Assembly: GCA_020440605.1 (NCBI GenBank)
Contig: JAGRNT010000026.1
Location: forward strand, 1 to 46,428
Direction of reading: 5' to 3'
Length of the DNA: 46,428 nucleotides
From: a bacterium
Lineage (GTDB): Bacteria > 4484-113 > JAFGCY01
Shown here: positions 1-7,419 of the stretch, in pieces
How the letters are laid out: every line of letters starts with the position of its first letter
How positions within the stretch are numbered: the first letter of the stretch is position 1
Made by a program: the position numbers and the translations under genes
Notes under the pieces: generated by a model
What the model was told of the DNA's origin: nothing
The model's database searches: none
Seen by the model: the letters and a program-made list of their open reading frames with translations, nothing else

Positions 1-879
1 GAGCAGGCACTGCAGCCTGAGCAGCATGAAAGCCTCGTCAACCCGGCCAGCTATGAGCTCCCGGAGAAGCTCGCCGCCGAGCGCGTGCCGGTCAGCCCGG
101 CGGAAGCCCGCACCCTGCAGATCCACGCCCCGCTGCGCCGTCAGTTGCCAAGGAAGCGCAAGGGCTTCACCTTCGAGGGGCGCATCGGTGGGCACAAGCT
201 CTACCTGCGCACCGGTGAATACAGCGACGGCACGCTCGGTGAGGTATTCATCGACATGCACAAGGAGGGCGCCGCCTTCCGCAGCCTGATGAACTGTTTC
301 GCGATCGCCGTCAGCAAGGGCCTGCAGTACGGCGTGCCGCTGGAGGAGTTCGTTGACACCTTCGTGTTCACGCGCTTCGAGCCCAGCGGAACCTGTGACC
401 ACCCGAACATCAAGATGGCGCAGAGCGTGATCGACTACGTGTTCCGTGTGCTCGGGATGGAATACCTCGGCCGCACGGACTTCGTGCAGGTCAAGCCCGC
501 TGCGGATGAACTGATCCTCAACCAGCATGAGCGCCAGGTGCGGCTCGAGGCCCAGCCGCTGATCAGTGCCAGCGAGGCCGCGCGCGCTGACCGGGAGGCA
601 GGTAATGCCGCATTGCCTCCGGTTATGAGCGGCCCGAGCGTGCATCCGCCCCAGCCGGTACACAGTGGCAACGGTCATGGCAATGGCAACGGGAATGGAA
701 AGGGCAATGGTAATGGCAACGGTCATGCCCAGCAGCCCGTGATGCTCAATGCCATGGAGGAACAGCTCAGCTCGATGATGGGCGATGCACCATTCTGCGA
801 ATCCTGCGGGCATGTGACGGTGCGCAACGGCTCATGCTACAAGTGCCTCAACTGCGGCACGAGCCAGGGCTGCAGCTGA
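1..879 (+). CDS. nrdJ: Vitamin B12-dependent ribonucleotide reductase, C-terminal part (5' truncated by window)
   Basis: The reading frame is open from base 1, so the gene starts outside the window. Adenosylcobalamin-dependent (class II) ribonucleotide reductase makes deoxyribonucleotides in the cytosol and works with or without oxygen. The visible part has the family's [15 protein letters not shown] and [10 protein letters not shown] segments and the [21 protein letters not shown] helix (here [20 protein letters not shown]), then [13 protein letters not shown] Gly/Asn-rich linker leads to a cysteine-rich tail, CESCGHVTV followed by [14 protein letters not shown], the swinging dithiol/zinc-type end expected in NrdJ. 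Family and C-terminus are secure. The last 45 coding bases are duplicated 810 bp downstream, marking an insertion just behind the stop codon. Confidence 0.95.
   Translation, partial: EQALQPEQHESLVNPASYELPEKLAAERVPVSPAEARTLQIHAPLRRQLPRKRKGFTFEGRIGGHKLYLRTGEYSDGTLGEVFIDMHKEGAAFRSLMNCFAIAVSKGLQYGVPLEEFVDTFVFTRFEPSGTCDHPNIKMAQSVIDYVFRVLGMEYLGRTDFVQVKPAADELILNQHERQVRLEAQPLISASEAARADREAGNAALPPVMSGPSVHPPQPVHSGNGHGNGNGNGKGNGNGNGHAQQPVMLNAMEEQLSSMMGDAPFCESCGHVTVRNGSCYKCLNCGTSQGCS
667..726 (+). repeat. Gly/Asn codon repeat in the NrdJ linker
   Basis: Twenty codons alternate Gly with Asn, interrupted by His and Lys. They separate the catalytic domain from the cysteine-rich tail, so a flexible tether is the likely role. 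A very similar Gly-Asn run occurs after the lipobox of the unrelated lipoprotein gene near 7560. Confidence 0.85.
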
Positions 880-880
880 T
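835..880 (+). repeat. 46-bp direct repeat, left copy (nrdJ 3' end)
   Basis: This copy covers the last 15 codons of nrdJ, including the TGA, plus one base. It is identical over 46 bases to 1645-1690. The flanking bases differ on both sides (834 a versus 1644 c; 881 g versus 1691 t), so the repeat limits are sharp. It keeps nrdJ intact although foreign DNA lies behind it. Confidence 0.95.
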
Positions 881-885
881 GGCAA

Positions 886-902
886 ATCACCAACTTGGTG
901 AT
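886..902. repeat. Short perfect inverted repeat at the left end of the insertion
   Basis: ATCACCAA and TTGGTGAT are exact reverse complements separated by one base, and begin six bases after the left direct repeat ends. This could be a recombinase or regulator binding site, or a small hairpin after the nrdJ stop codon. There is no T-run, so it is not a typical intrinsic terminator. Confidence 0.55.
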
Positions 903-934
903 CCAGTATTGTCGGACGAAGTCCAGGGACAGTC

Positions 935-1636
935 TTGAGAGTAATTTTAGAACCTAAGATCGACATAAAGAATTTTGTTAAATTTATGAATGGCAATTCT
1001 AAGTGTCAAGAAAAAATTCTGCAACAAGTAAAATTTCCTGATGACAATTTTGCAGTAGATTACTATCAATCAGCTTTGAGTGTCATCAACAGATTTCATC
1101 AGGAAAAGATTGAGCTCAGGCACGTTGATACCTACATTGCCAAATTCCTTGACAATGCCGAGTCCTATGATCAAAACACTCCTTCGGGGCGATTCAACTA
1201 CAACCGTTGGAAGAACAATGCAGACGCACTTTCAAACGTACTTTCACATCCTCGCCTAGTGAGGGGATACCAGTTTTCCAGATACCGACCTCACAGGGAT
1301 TTAATCTTTAGAGAAGGTGTCTCTATTTCTGCAAAACCAGATTTCCTGCTTTCTAAGCAGGATAAGCTGATGGTTGTTAAATATCATCTGGCTAGTGAAG
1401 GTCTTAACACTCGTGGAGCACGTCTCATTTGCCAATGCATGATGTGGTCCTCTTCATCAAGTTTTACTAACATTGATATTTCGAGGTGTGCTGTTATCGA
1501 CCCAGTGTCTGGTAAGACGCACAGATTCAATGCGGAATCTACTTTACTAGTTGACGAAATTGATGCTACTTGTCGACAAATTTCCGCATGGTGGCCACAC
1601 ATTGAGGAAAAAGACAGTCGTCAGCGAGCGCAATAA
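935..1636 (+). CDS. AT-rich cargo gene of unknown function, PD-(D/E)XK-like pattern
   Basis: This is a 233-residue protein without signal peptide or membrane segment. The TTG start is chosen because AGGGA lies six bases upstream and the AT-rich composition begins there. Residues around 125-160 read GVSISAKPDFLL, a short gap, then LMVVKYHL, followed by a QCMMW helix. This resembles the core of PD-(D/E)XK nuclease-fold proteins (Pro-Asp, then acidic-x-Lys, then a Gln-containing helix), but the acidic residue of the second motif is Val here, so catalysis is doubtful. I do not recognise a named family. It is the only gene in the insertion and could serve in its mobility, in defence, or neither. 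The function is not assigned. Confidence 0.7.
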   Translation: MRVILEPKIDIKNFVKFMNGNSKCQEKILQQVKFPDDNFAVDYYQSALSVINRFHQEKIELRHVDTYIAKFLDNAESYDQNTPSGRFNYNRWKNNADALSNVLSHPRLVRGYQFSRYRPHRDLIFREGVSISAKPDFLLSKQDKLMVVKYHLASEGLNTRGARLICQCMMWSSSSSFTNIDISRCAVIDPVSGKTHRFNAESTLLVDEIDATCRQISAWWPHIEEKDSRQRAQ

Positions 1637-1644
1637 GTTATTCC

Positions 1645-1690
1645 TGCTACAAGTGCCTCAACTGCGGCACGAGCCAGGGCTGCAGCTGAT
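1645..1690 (+). repeat. 46-bp direct repeat, right copy
   Basis: This is an exact copy of bases 835-880. It is not in a translated gene here; it follows the TAA of the inserted gene by eight bases. GC-rich host-type sequence resumes right after it, so it marks the original junction between nrdJ and its downstream DNA. Confidence 0.95.
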
Positions 1691-1722
1691 TCCTGAGTTG
1701 ATCGGTTCCGGGTGTCCGCGCA

Positions 1723-1728
1723 TATAAT
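1723..1728 (+). promoter_or_regulatory. -10 element (TATAAT) of a leaderless gene
   Basis: TATAAT ends six bases before the ATG at 1735, which puts the expected transcription start at or next to the start codon. No Shine-Dalgarno fits in that space. A possible -35 (TTGATC, 1698-1703) is 19 bases upstream. Confidence 0.7.
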
Positions 1729-1734
1729 CAGGAC

Positions 1735-1962
1735 ATGGCTTCCGCCGCCATTCTGTGGACCGTGCTGGGCATCGTGCTGCTCGGCCTGCTGGCACTGCCG
1801 CTGAAGGAGTTCATCATGTACCTGATCTCCGTGAACAGCCGCAGGCATTACAGCTGTCCGCAATGCGGCGAACGGATCATGATGGAACACGGCACCGCCA
1901 GCATCTGCAGCGCCTGCGGGGCTGCACTGGTGGAAGACCCCCGCCGGGGACCGGGAGGATGA
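1735..1962 (+). CDS. Small membrane-anchored zinc-ribbon protein
   Basis: The product has 75 residues. An N-terminal hydrophobic helix (about residues 5-32, with LWTVLGIVLLGLLALPL) is followed by a cytosolic zinc ribbon with CPQCGER and CSACG, two CXXC knuckles about 20 residues apart. There is no catalytic domain. The start is fixed by the -10 element six bases upstream. The next gene (UPF0145 family) begins four bases after the stop, and a cysteine-containing membrane protein overlaps that one, so the three probably form one transcript. The role is unknown; metal binding is inferred only from the CXXC pairs. Confidence 0.75.
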   Translation: MASAAILWTVLGIVLLGLLALPLKEFIMYLISVNSRRHYSCPQCGERIMMEHGTASICSACGAALVEDPRRGPGG

Positions 1963-1966
1963 GGCA

Positions 1967-2425
1967 ATGACACTCGACAGGGATGCACTGTGCAGCGGCA
2001 CACGGCCGGAGATCACCGACTACCGCGTGCTGATGACGGGCTCGGACGGCTTCGACGGCTATGAGATCCTGGAGTACAAGGGCATGGTCTGGGGCATCAG
2101 CGTGCGCGCCAAGGACATGGGCCAGGACTGCGCGATGGGCTGCAAGCAGATGGTCGGCGGTGAGCTGTCCAGCTACAGCCAGCTCGGCGACGAATCCCGC
2201 CAGCGCGCGATTGAACGCATGCTGCAGATGGCGCAGCGCATGAATGCCAACGGGATCATCAATGTCACCTACCAGCTCACGGATGCCAACCAGGGTGCCT
2301 CGCAGGTCGTCGTCAACGGCACCGCCGTCTACATCCGCCCGATCCTGAACTATGTGCCCTCCGGCGCGATGGGCAACATCCTCGCTGAGATCCACGACCA
2401 GATCGAGAAGCGCAACAGCCGGTGA
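1967..2425 (+). CDS. UPF0145/YbjQ family protein
   Basis: The 152-residue cytosolic protein has the YbjQ/UPF0145 pattern: a YEILEYKGMVWGISVRAKDMGQD opening strand region (residues about 32-54), then the GGELSSYSQL loop, a helix of the ERMLQMAQRMNANGIINVTY type, and a final beta strand with GTAVYI. YbjQ proteins form pentamers and are annotated as putative heavy-metal-binding, but no biochemical activity is established. The ATG is preceded by GGGAGGATGAGG. It is longer than typical members by a C-terminal helix of about 25 residues. It probably shares a transcript with the zinc-ribbon gene before it and the membrane gene after it. Confidence 0.85.
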   Translation: MTLDRDALCSGTRPEITDYRVLMTGSDGFDGYEILEYKGMVWGISVRAKDMGQDCAMGCKQMVGGELSSYSQLGDESRQRAIERMLQMAQRMNANGIINVTYQLTDANQGASQVVVNGTAVYIRPILNYVPSGAMGNILAEIHDQIEKRNSR

Positions 2426-3009
2426 ACATCCGGCTCAGGCTGGGCCTGGCCCGCATCCACTGGAAGCACAGCCTGGCCTTCCGCTTCGCACACCGCCCAC
2501 TCTGCCCGCGCTACCGGGCCGACCTGCTGCGCGTCCGCGGAATCTGGCTCTGCCGCAGCTGCTGCCTGCTGTGGCTGGGGATCGTGTCTGGCAACCTGAT
2601 CTGGCTGCTGCCTTTGCCACAGCCTTCGGTTTCGTATGCCGGCGGATACATGGCTGTCCTTGCCACGGTGGCGATCCTGTCGTTTCCGGCAATCTACCGG
2701 CCCCTGCCCCGTCTGCTCCGAGACCTGCTGCGCTTCAGCGCCGGACTGTTGATCGCCGCCACGCCCTTTGTCGCCATCCGGCTCAGCCTGGCAACGGGGA
2801 TCATTGGCGCTGTGCTGATCCTGCTGTTCCGGCAGTACTACCTGCGCAGTGCATTGCGGCGCCGGCAACGGGTCTGCACTGACTGTCCGGCCGGTGTGGA
2901 GCAGCCGGTCTGCGATGGCTTCAGCCAGCAGGTGGAGGGTCTGCGACGCTATGAGGAGGAGGCCACGGAGTTCCTCTATACGCGGGGCTATGTCCCGCCC
3001 GGTCTGTAG
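2422..3009 (+). CDS. Multi-pass membrane protein with cysteine motifs (DUF2085-like pattern)
   Basis: The GTG start overlaps the previous stop by four bases (GTGA), implying translational coupling. The product has 195 residues with about four hydrophobic helices between residues 45 and 140, and cytosolic ends rich in Arg. The segment RPLCPRYRADLLRVRGIWLC recalls the cysteine-containing C-x-R-C-x-G-I-Y-L-G signature of DUF2085 membrane proteins, although spacing differs. The tail has two more cysteine pairs (VCTDCPAG and VCDGF). I do not assign a function. The cysteine theme is shared with the zinc-ribbon gene at the head of this three-gene unit. Confidence 0.7.
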   Translation: MNIRLRLGLARIHWKHSLAFRFAHRPLCPRYRADLLRVRGIWLCRSCCLLWLGIVSGNLIWLLPLPQPSVSYAGGYMAVLATVAILSFPAIYRPLPRLLRDLLRFSAGLLIAATPFVAIRLSLATGIIGAVLILLFRQYYLRSALRRRQRVCTDCPAGVEQPVCDGFSQQVEGLRRYEEEATEFLYTRGYVPPGL

Positions 3010-3023
3010 AGCCCGGCAGGCAG

Positions 3024-3029
3024 TAGAAT
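3024..3029 (+). promoter_or_regulatory. -10 element (TAGAAT) of a leaderless gene
   Basis: TAGAAT ends exactly six bases before the ATG at 3036, the same geometry as at 1723, 3697, 7466, 31693 and 41077. The six intervening bases (ccgcgc) contain no ribosome binding site. Confidence 0.65.
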
Positions 3030-3035
3030 CCGCGC

Positions 3036-3431
3036 ATGCCTGATGCATCCCCTGCCCCCGTGCTGTTCATCCTTTACGTTGCCGACCAGCAGCGCAGCCG
3101 CGACTTCTACCTACATGTGCTCGGGATCGAACCGGAACTGGATGTGCCGGGGATGACGGAGTTCCGGCTGGGCAGCGGGGCGATGCTCGGTCTGATGCCG
3201 GAGGCGGGCATTGCGCGGATCATCGGCAGCGAGCCGGATCCGGCGAGTGGCAACGGCATCCCGCGCGCCGAGCTGTATCTCACTGTGGCCGACCCGGCAG
3301 CGGCCCTCCAGCGCGCCATCGAAGCCGGCGGCGTATTGCTCAGTGAGCTGCAGCCCCGCAACTGGGGCGACAACGCAGGCTATGTGCGCGACCCCGATGG
3401 GCATGTGCTGGCCTTTGCCAGCCGCGGGTAG
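3036..3431 (+). CDS. VOC-superfamily (glyoxalase/bleomycin-resistance fold) protein
   Basis: The 131-residue single-domain protein starts VLFILYVADQQRSRDFYLHVLGIEPEL, the classic beta-alpha-beta opening of the vicinal-oxygen-chelate fold, and ends GYVRDPDGHVLAFA, the family's closing strand with Asp-Pro-Asp-Gly-His. Such proteins bind a divalent metal or are antibiotic-binding; the substrate cannot be read from sequence. It is one length unit of the fold, so it should act as a dimer. It stands alone as a leaderless gene, followed by a repeat-rich intergenic stretch. Confidence 0.85.
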   Translation: MPDASPAPVLFILYVADQQRSRDFYLHVLGIEPELDVPGMTEFRLGSGAMLGLMPEAGIARIIGSEPDPASGNGIPRAELYLTVADPAAALQRAIEAGGVLLSELQPRNWGDNAGYVRDPDGHVLAFASRG

Positions 3432-3696
3432 CCAGTGACTCAGTGACATATTGATTCATTGACTCCCCAACCCTGGAAAGCGCCGCTGCAGTGAGCTGGC
3501 CGTCAAGCAATGAAGTTTGAGTGTTGAGCAATGAGCATGAAGCACCGGGCCATAAGTATGGCTCATTGCTTATTACTTGCCTGCGGGCTGAATGCCCGCG
3601 CTCCTGCAAGCTGTAAGCCCGCGCTCTCACTGTTCAACTCCCACTGCCCCCTGCAAGCAGATCCCTATTTTCACTACACATTTGTATTTTCCACGT
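3432..3696. repeat. Gene-free stretch built of short degenerate repeats
   Basis: No gene is supported here. The sequence is a mosaic of near-repeats: CAGTGACTCAGTGAC followed by TTGATTCATTGACT; GAGTGTTGAGCAATGAGCATG with a later CTCATTGCTTATTACTTGC; and two copies of an (A)GCCCGCGCTC module about 30 bases apart. These resemble the repeat types found inside the dnaE gene between 8880 and 10410, notably the CTCATTGCT modules. It separates the VOC gene from the dinB operator. Confidence 0.6.
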
Positions 3697-3714
3697 TATA
3701 CTATACACATGTAT
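3697..3714 (+). promoter_or_regulatory. dinB -10 element and overlapping palindromic operator
   Basis: TATACT (3697-3702) lies six bases before the ATG. The palindrome-like ATACACATGTAT (3703-3714; half-sites ATACA and TGTAT around CA) covers the expected transcription start and the start codon. The longer string TATACACATGTATGG is matched at two sites upstream of the dnaE gene (12841-12883). A repressor bound here would block transcription start. A damage-response repressor such as LexA is the obvious candidate, but the motif is not one of the LexA boxes I know. Confidence 0.7.
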
Positions 3715-5121
3715 GGAAAGAGCGAAAGAATCATCATGCTGGCGGACATGGACTGCTTCTTCGTCGAGGTGGAGCGCCTGCACCGCCCGGAGCTGCGCGG
3801 CCAGGCCGTGATCATCGGCGGGCAGCCGCACCGGCGCGGCGTGGTCTCCGCCTGCAGCTATGAGGCCCGGCGCTTCGGGGTGCACAGCGCCATGCCGATG
3901 GGCGAGGCCTACCGCCGGCTGGGGCTGGACCCCTCCCAGCCGCTGGCCGAGGGGCAGACCATCGAACGCCGCGGCGTGACGGTCAACTTCCTGCACAGCG
4001 GGCTGCATGGCAACTACGGGCTGTACAGCCGCCGCGTGCAGGATGTGGTCAGCGCGCTCGTGCCGGTGTTCCGCCCGAAGAGTGTGGACGAGTTCGAGAT
4101 GGACATCACCGGCTGCGAGACGATCTTCCGGCGCGACTACGGCGGGATCGTTGAGTTCGCCGAGGAGCTGCGCCGCCGCGTGAGAAGCGAGGTCGGGCTG
4201 CCGATGTCGATCGGGATCGGCCCCGGGCGGCTCGTCGCCAAGATGGCCAGCCGCCACGCCAAGCCCGACGGGGTGTTCCGTGTGCGACCGGTGGAGGCCG
4301 TGTCCTTCCTCGCTCCGCATGACGTGCAGGACGTGCCGGGGATCGGACCGGCCACGGCCGGCACGCTGCGCGACATGGGCATCAACCGCGTCGGCCAGCT
4401 GCTGGAGCAGGACCAGGCGCTGCTGCGCCAGACCTTCGGGATCGGGATGTGGAGCCTCGTCAATACGCTGAAGCACGGCGAGGACCGCGCGGTGCCGCCG
4501 CCCAACACCGGCGGGGGGATGAGCGAGCACGGCTCGATGGGGCTCCTGATGCGCGAGGACGGGCATGAGTCCCCGGCGATCGGTTTCGGGCCGGCGCGCG
4601 GCAAGCCGAAGAGCATCGGGCATTCCGTGACGCTTGAGCGCGACACGCTGGACACGGCGCTGATCCGCCGCACCCTGTGGCGCCTGACGGAGGATGCCTG
4701 CCGCCGGCTGCGGGAGAAGGACCTGGCGGCCGGGCATGTGACGGTCACGATCCGCTACAGCGACTTCCAGACGATCAGCCACGGCGTGATGCTGAATGAA
4801 CCGACGGACCTCGACCGTGTGGTCTACGAAACGGCTCTCAGGCTGTTCGACGAGGCACGCACACGCCGCCTGCGCATCCGCCTGCTGGGGGTGCGGCTGG
4901 AGAAGCTGAAGGCGGGCCTGAGCCAGCTCAGCCTGTTCGAGCCGAAGAGCGTGACCCGCGAGCGCCAGCTGACGCATACGCTGGATGCCCTGCGCGAGAA
5001 GCATGGCCGCGACGTGGTGCTGCTCGGCCCGGGGGTGAACCAGATCGGCAGCGAGCGGATCAGCACGGACAGCCAGGCCGGCGTGTCAGTCAGCATGAGC
5101 CCGCAAAGGAGCGCGGTGTGA
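3709..5121 (+). CDS. dinB: Y-family DNA polymerase (DNA polymerase IV type)
   Basis: This error-prone translesion polymerase has 470 residues from the ATG at 3709, chosen because the -10 lies six bases upstream; the frame is open further upstream but only through repeat DNA. The catalytic acids are present: LADMDCFFVEVE near residues 11-21 and SVDEFEMDITG near 125-135. SIGIGPGRLVAKMAS is the family signature, followed by the helix-hairpin-helix VPGIGPATAGTLRDMGI and a little-finger domain. QLSLF near the C-terminus fits a beta-clamp binding motif. Length is above the usual 350-420 through the C-terminal extension. Its operator is shared with the dnaE-type gene at 8570-12793, so the two are probably co-induced. 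Confidence 0.93.
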   Translation: MYGKSERIIMLADMDCFFVEVERLHRPELRGQAVIIGGQPHRRGVVSACSYEARRFGVHSAMPMGEAYRRLGLDPSQPLAEGQTIERRGVTVNFLHSGLHGNYGLYSRRVQDVVSALVPVFRPKSVDEFEMDITGCETIFRRDYGGIVEFAEELRRRVRSEVGLPMSIGIGPGRLVAKMASRHAKPDGVFRVRPVEAVSFLAPHDVQDVPGIGPATAGTLRDMGINRVGQLLEQDQALLRQTFGIGMWSLVNTLKHGEDRAVPPPNTGGGMSEHGSMGLLMREDGHESPAIGFGPARGKPKSIGHSVTLERDTLDTALIRRTLWRLTEDACRRLREKDLAAGHVTVTIRYSDFQTISHGVMLNEPTDLDRVVYETALRLFDEARTRRLRIRLLGVRLEKLKAGLSQLSLFEPKSVTRERQLTHTLDALREKHGRDVVLLGPGVNQIGSERISTDSQAGVSVSMSPQRSAV

Positions 5122-5123
5122 CG

Positions 5124-5198
5124 TGTAGGGGTCCTGCCTGCGGCGGGATCCCCGCCCGGGACGGATGTACCCGGCACGGCAACGGGGGCTTCGCCCCA
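5124..5198. repeat. GC-rich palindromic repeat, left side of the AT-rich cassette
   Basis: The stretch starts TGTAGGGG (5124-5131), contains TCCCCGCCCGG (5149-5159), and ends in a hairpin GGGGC-TTC-GCCCC that could help terminate dinB. The same two blocks recur, closer together and in the opposite orientation, at 7420-7448, on the other side of the AT-rich genes. Confidence 0.55.
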
Positions 5199-5223
5199 CC
5201 CAGTGTTGTAGTTGACAATAAAA

Positions 5224-6873
5224 TTATGAATTTCTATCTGTTAAATGCCCCGGCAAAGATCCAATTACAACTTGATCTCTATCTCTGTCATAAAAGAAAT
5301 AGATACGACAGGAATACCTGTCCTCATAGGAAGTACCTACTTTTAAGTGCCAAGACATTAAACGATCAACGTTACTGCCAATTGGATATTCAATCATATA
5401 CTCTTTACCCTGCTCTCCTGCCCGACTCTCAGAAATGGTGAGTGTTAGATCCATCCCAGTAACTCTTTTCGCCTCAATAGCTAAAGATTCGTTAGAATCA
5501 TCAGCACCATTCATCCTTATATCCCGATAATCATTTGCAAGCCACTCTAAAGCCCGACAAACGGCAGACAAATCTTGATATTTGCCTTTCCTAACAAGTC
5601 TCTTTGCGCGAGTATGAAGTACTAATTGTCCAATAAAATTTTCTTCTACCCATTCCGGAATCTTCTCATATTCATCTGGATATTCTAATGGAGCAGAATC
5701 TGCAGAAGAAGCCTGATAATACCTAACAGAATCTAATTTATATCTTAATCTCCTATTTTCTTCAAGAATTGAATTATTAGAATCCATTTGCTGCTGCAAT
5801 AAATTCAATGCATCCTCTTCAGCTGATTTAGCTTGTAGATACTGTTCTTTATAATTGTTAATCTGCGACTTAAATTCTTCAAATTTATTGTCATTTAACT
5901 CATTAGCTTCAATTTTTCTACTTAGTTCACTAGAATTAATATCAAAATAGAATTTACTCGTCCAATTGACTTGTTTTTTCCCGGAATACTCAAGTAATTT
6001 TAACTTCAAAAATTCTTCAAAAGCTTCTTCATGATACAAATCCTCAAATGACCAGAACTCAATTCTATCCCTAGTAACAACAGGATGCCAAAACGGATCA
6101 TCCTCCCCCAAGTTCAGTCCTGGATAATAAGTTCTTACTGCCCCATTGTACACTGACCACTCTTTGCCAATTTGATCTGACAATTCTCGCGCTGCAAGAT
6201 AATTGATGCAACACACTGTAGCAAATCCAATAAATTCTCTTGATAATTTTTCCGCATCCAATACATACTTGAAACCTGTACCAAACTGATTCGTATTATC
6301 CTCAGATAATACTACTATTGGCAAAGAACGATCAGGACTCTCCAATAGATCAACAAACTGATTGACCTTATCACTATTATCAATCATATTGAGACTATTG
6401 ACGGTAACGTACTGATCTGTGAATCCAGGATTTACTCCCAATGACTTTACAATTCTCGGTCGGGTATATTTAATATTATCAATATCTTTCAAACGAGTGA
6501 AGCATGATAATCTAACTCCAAATTCAATAACTGCATGACTCGAATCTAAATATATATCTGTAATCCAAAATCGTTCAGCAATATTATCCTTGTCCGGATG
6601 CTCGTATCTTAGTGCCCACAATGAACCACTTTCACTGCAAGCTGCCTCCACTTTTTCTCCGATTTTAATACTACTAAAAGACTCTCCTCTCCATGCGGCT
6701 TCTTCCATTCTCCCTGGGAAATTTCTTGAAACCCATTTCAATATTTCAACTTGAGCATAATATAGCGTTTGTTCCTTTGTATAATTGGAATCTTGTCGTA
6801 ATCGCGTTTTTAATTGGAACAGTGTACGTTGCACTTTTTTATCCGATTCAATTTTGTATCTATAACTTGACAT
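5224..6873 (-). CDS. AT-rich coiled-coil protein of unknown function, possible defence gene
   Basis: The product has 549 residues from the ATG at 6873, chosen over an upstream TTG because GGGAGG sits five bases before it. It has no signal peptide or membrane helix. The N-terminal half is alpha/beta and includes PIVVLSEDNTNQ and an ARELSDQIGKEWSVYNGAVR-like segment followed by TYYPGL. A coiled coil follows (about residues 320-385, rich in Glu, Gln, Asn and Lys). The C-terminal part ends RIYFFYDRDRDQVVIGSLPGHL, which loosely resembles the last strands of RelE-type folds. Base composition is far more AT-rich than its neighbours, so recent transfer is likely. I cannot name a family; a host-defence role is only a guess from composition and architecture. 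Confidence 0.7.
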   Translation of the reverse strand: MSSYRYKIESDKKVQRTLFQLKTRLRQDSNYTKEQTLYYAQVEILKWVSRNFPGRMEEAAWRGESFSSIKIGEKVEAACSESGSLWALRYEHPDKDNIAERFWITDIYLDSSHAVIEFGVRLSCFTRLKDIDNIKYTRPRIVKSLGVNPGFTDQYVTVNSLNMIDNSDKVNQFVDLLESPDRSLPIVVLSEDNTNQFGTGFKYVLDAEKLSREFIGFATVCCINYLAARELSDQIGKEWSVYNGAVRTYYPGLNLGEDDPFWHPVVTRDRIEFWSFEDLYHEEAFEEFLKLKLLEYSGKKQVNWTSKFYFDINSSELSRKIEANELNDNKFEEFKSQINNYKEQYLQAKSAEEDALNLLQQQMDSNNSILEENRRLRYKLDSVRYYQASSADSAPLEYPDEYEKIPEWVEENFIGQLVLHTRAKRLVRKGKYQDLSAVCRALEWLANDYRDIRMNGADDSNESLAIEAKRVTGMDLTLTISESRAGEQGKEYMIEYPIGSNVDRLMSWHLKVGTSYEDRYSCRIYFFYDRDRDQVVIGSLPGHLTDRNS

Positions 6874-6966
6874 TCTTCCTCCCAAAAAATCATATTCTTT
6901 CTGATTCAAATATCGTCGCTCGGAATCAAGTACCTTGTCTGACCTTCTGCTTTTTTTGTCTTATAC

Positions 6967-7368
6967 TTACATACGCCTTATTATCTCCAGCACTTCCCAG
7001 GCGTAGCTTTCCATGAACTTGTCACCCGCGCCCGGCAGCTCATCCAGTTCTTCTGTCGTCCTGGGTTTGGTCTTGCTGATTGCTGTCAACAGCTGGTTGT
7101 TGCAGATCACATAGGCTGGTTTATCCATTGCTTTTGCTCGCGCAAATCTCCAGTCCTTTAGTGCATCATACAGCTTCTGTTCCTCTTGGGTAAGCTCCTC
7201 CTCCTGCTTCGCCTTTGCTTCTGCCGGCTGGGAGACTGGAGCTTTTTGCTTGGGACTCAGTGACTGCATCATCAGTGAGCTAACCTGCTCCTCAAGTTTG
7301 GCAACCCGTTTGCGCAGCTCCTCTATCTGGTTGTTCTGGTATTCATCCAGATTGTCGTATTTAGACAT
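6967..7368 (-). CDS. HRDC-domain protein with N-terminal coiled coil
   Basis: The product has 133 residues. Residues 10-40 form a coiled coil (QIEELRKRVAKLEEQVSSL), a Lys/Gln/Glu linker follows, and residues 62-133 form an HRDC domain: LYDALKDWRFARAKAMDKP, then AYVICNNQLLTAISKTKP, then ELDELPGAGDKFMESYAWEVLEII. HRDC domains occur at the end of RecQ helicases and RNase D and help bind nucleic acid; here there is no enzyme domain. AAGGGA precedes the ATG. It lies 93 bases upstream of the coiled-coil gene on the same strand and is intermediate in composition, so the two may be a functional pair. A partner role in nucleic-acid recognition is inference. Confidence 0.82.
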   Translation of the reverse strand: MSKYDNLDEYQNNQIEELRKRVAKLEEQVSSLMMQSLSPKQKAPVSQPAEAKAKQEEELTQEEQKLYDALKDWRFARAKAMDKPAYVICNNQLLTAISKTKPRTTEELDELPGAGDKFMESYAWEVLEIIRRM

Positions 7369-7419
7369 GGAATCCCTTACCTGAATACTTCTCTACTTGT
7401 GCATTATATCGCACCTACA

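Larger units (their letters stand above)
881..1690 (+). mobile_element. 810-bp inserted unit behind nrdJ, bounded by 46-bp direct repeats
   Basis: The unit is the 764 bp between the two repeat copies plus one copy. Its composition is clearly AT-rich, against GC-rich sequence on both sides, and it carries a single gene (935-1636). Regenerating the 3' end of a conserved host gene is what site-specific integrative elements do, but no recognisable integrase, transposase or terminal inverted repeat is present. It may be a minimal element mobilised in trans, the remnant of a larger one, or a unit moved by homology. The boundaries are seen directly; the mechanism is inference. Confidence 0.75.

Noticed and set aside
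1..879. Intein or intron in nrdJ
   Set aside because: RNR genes often carry them, but the visible reading frame is continuous and shows no splicing-domain motifs; the insertion lies behind the stop codon.
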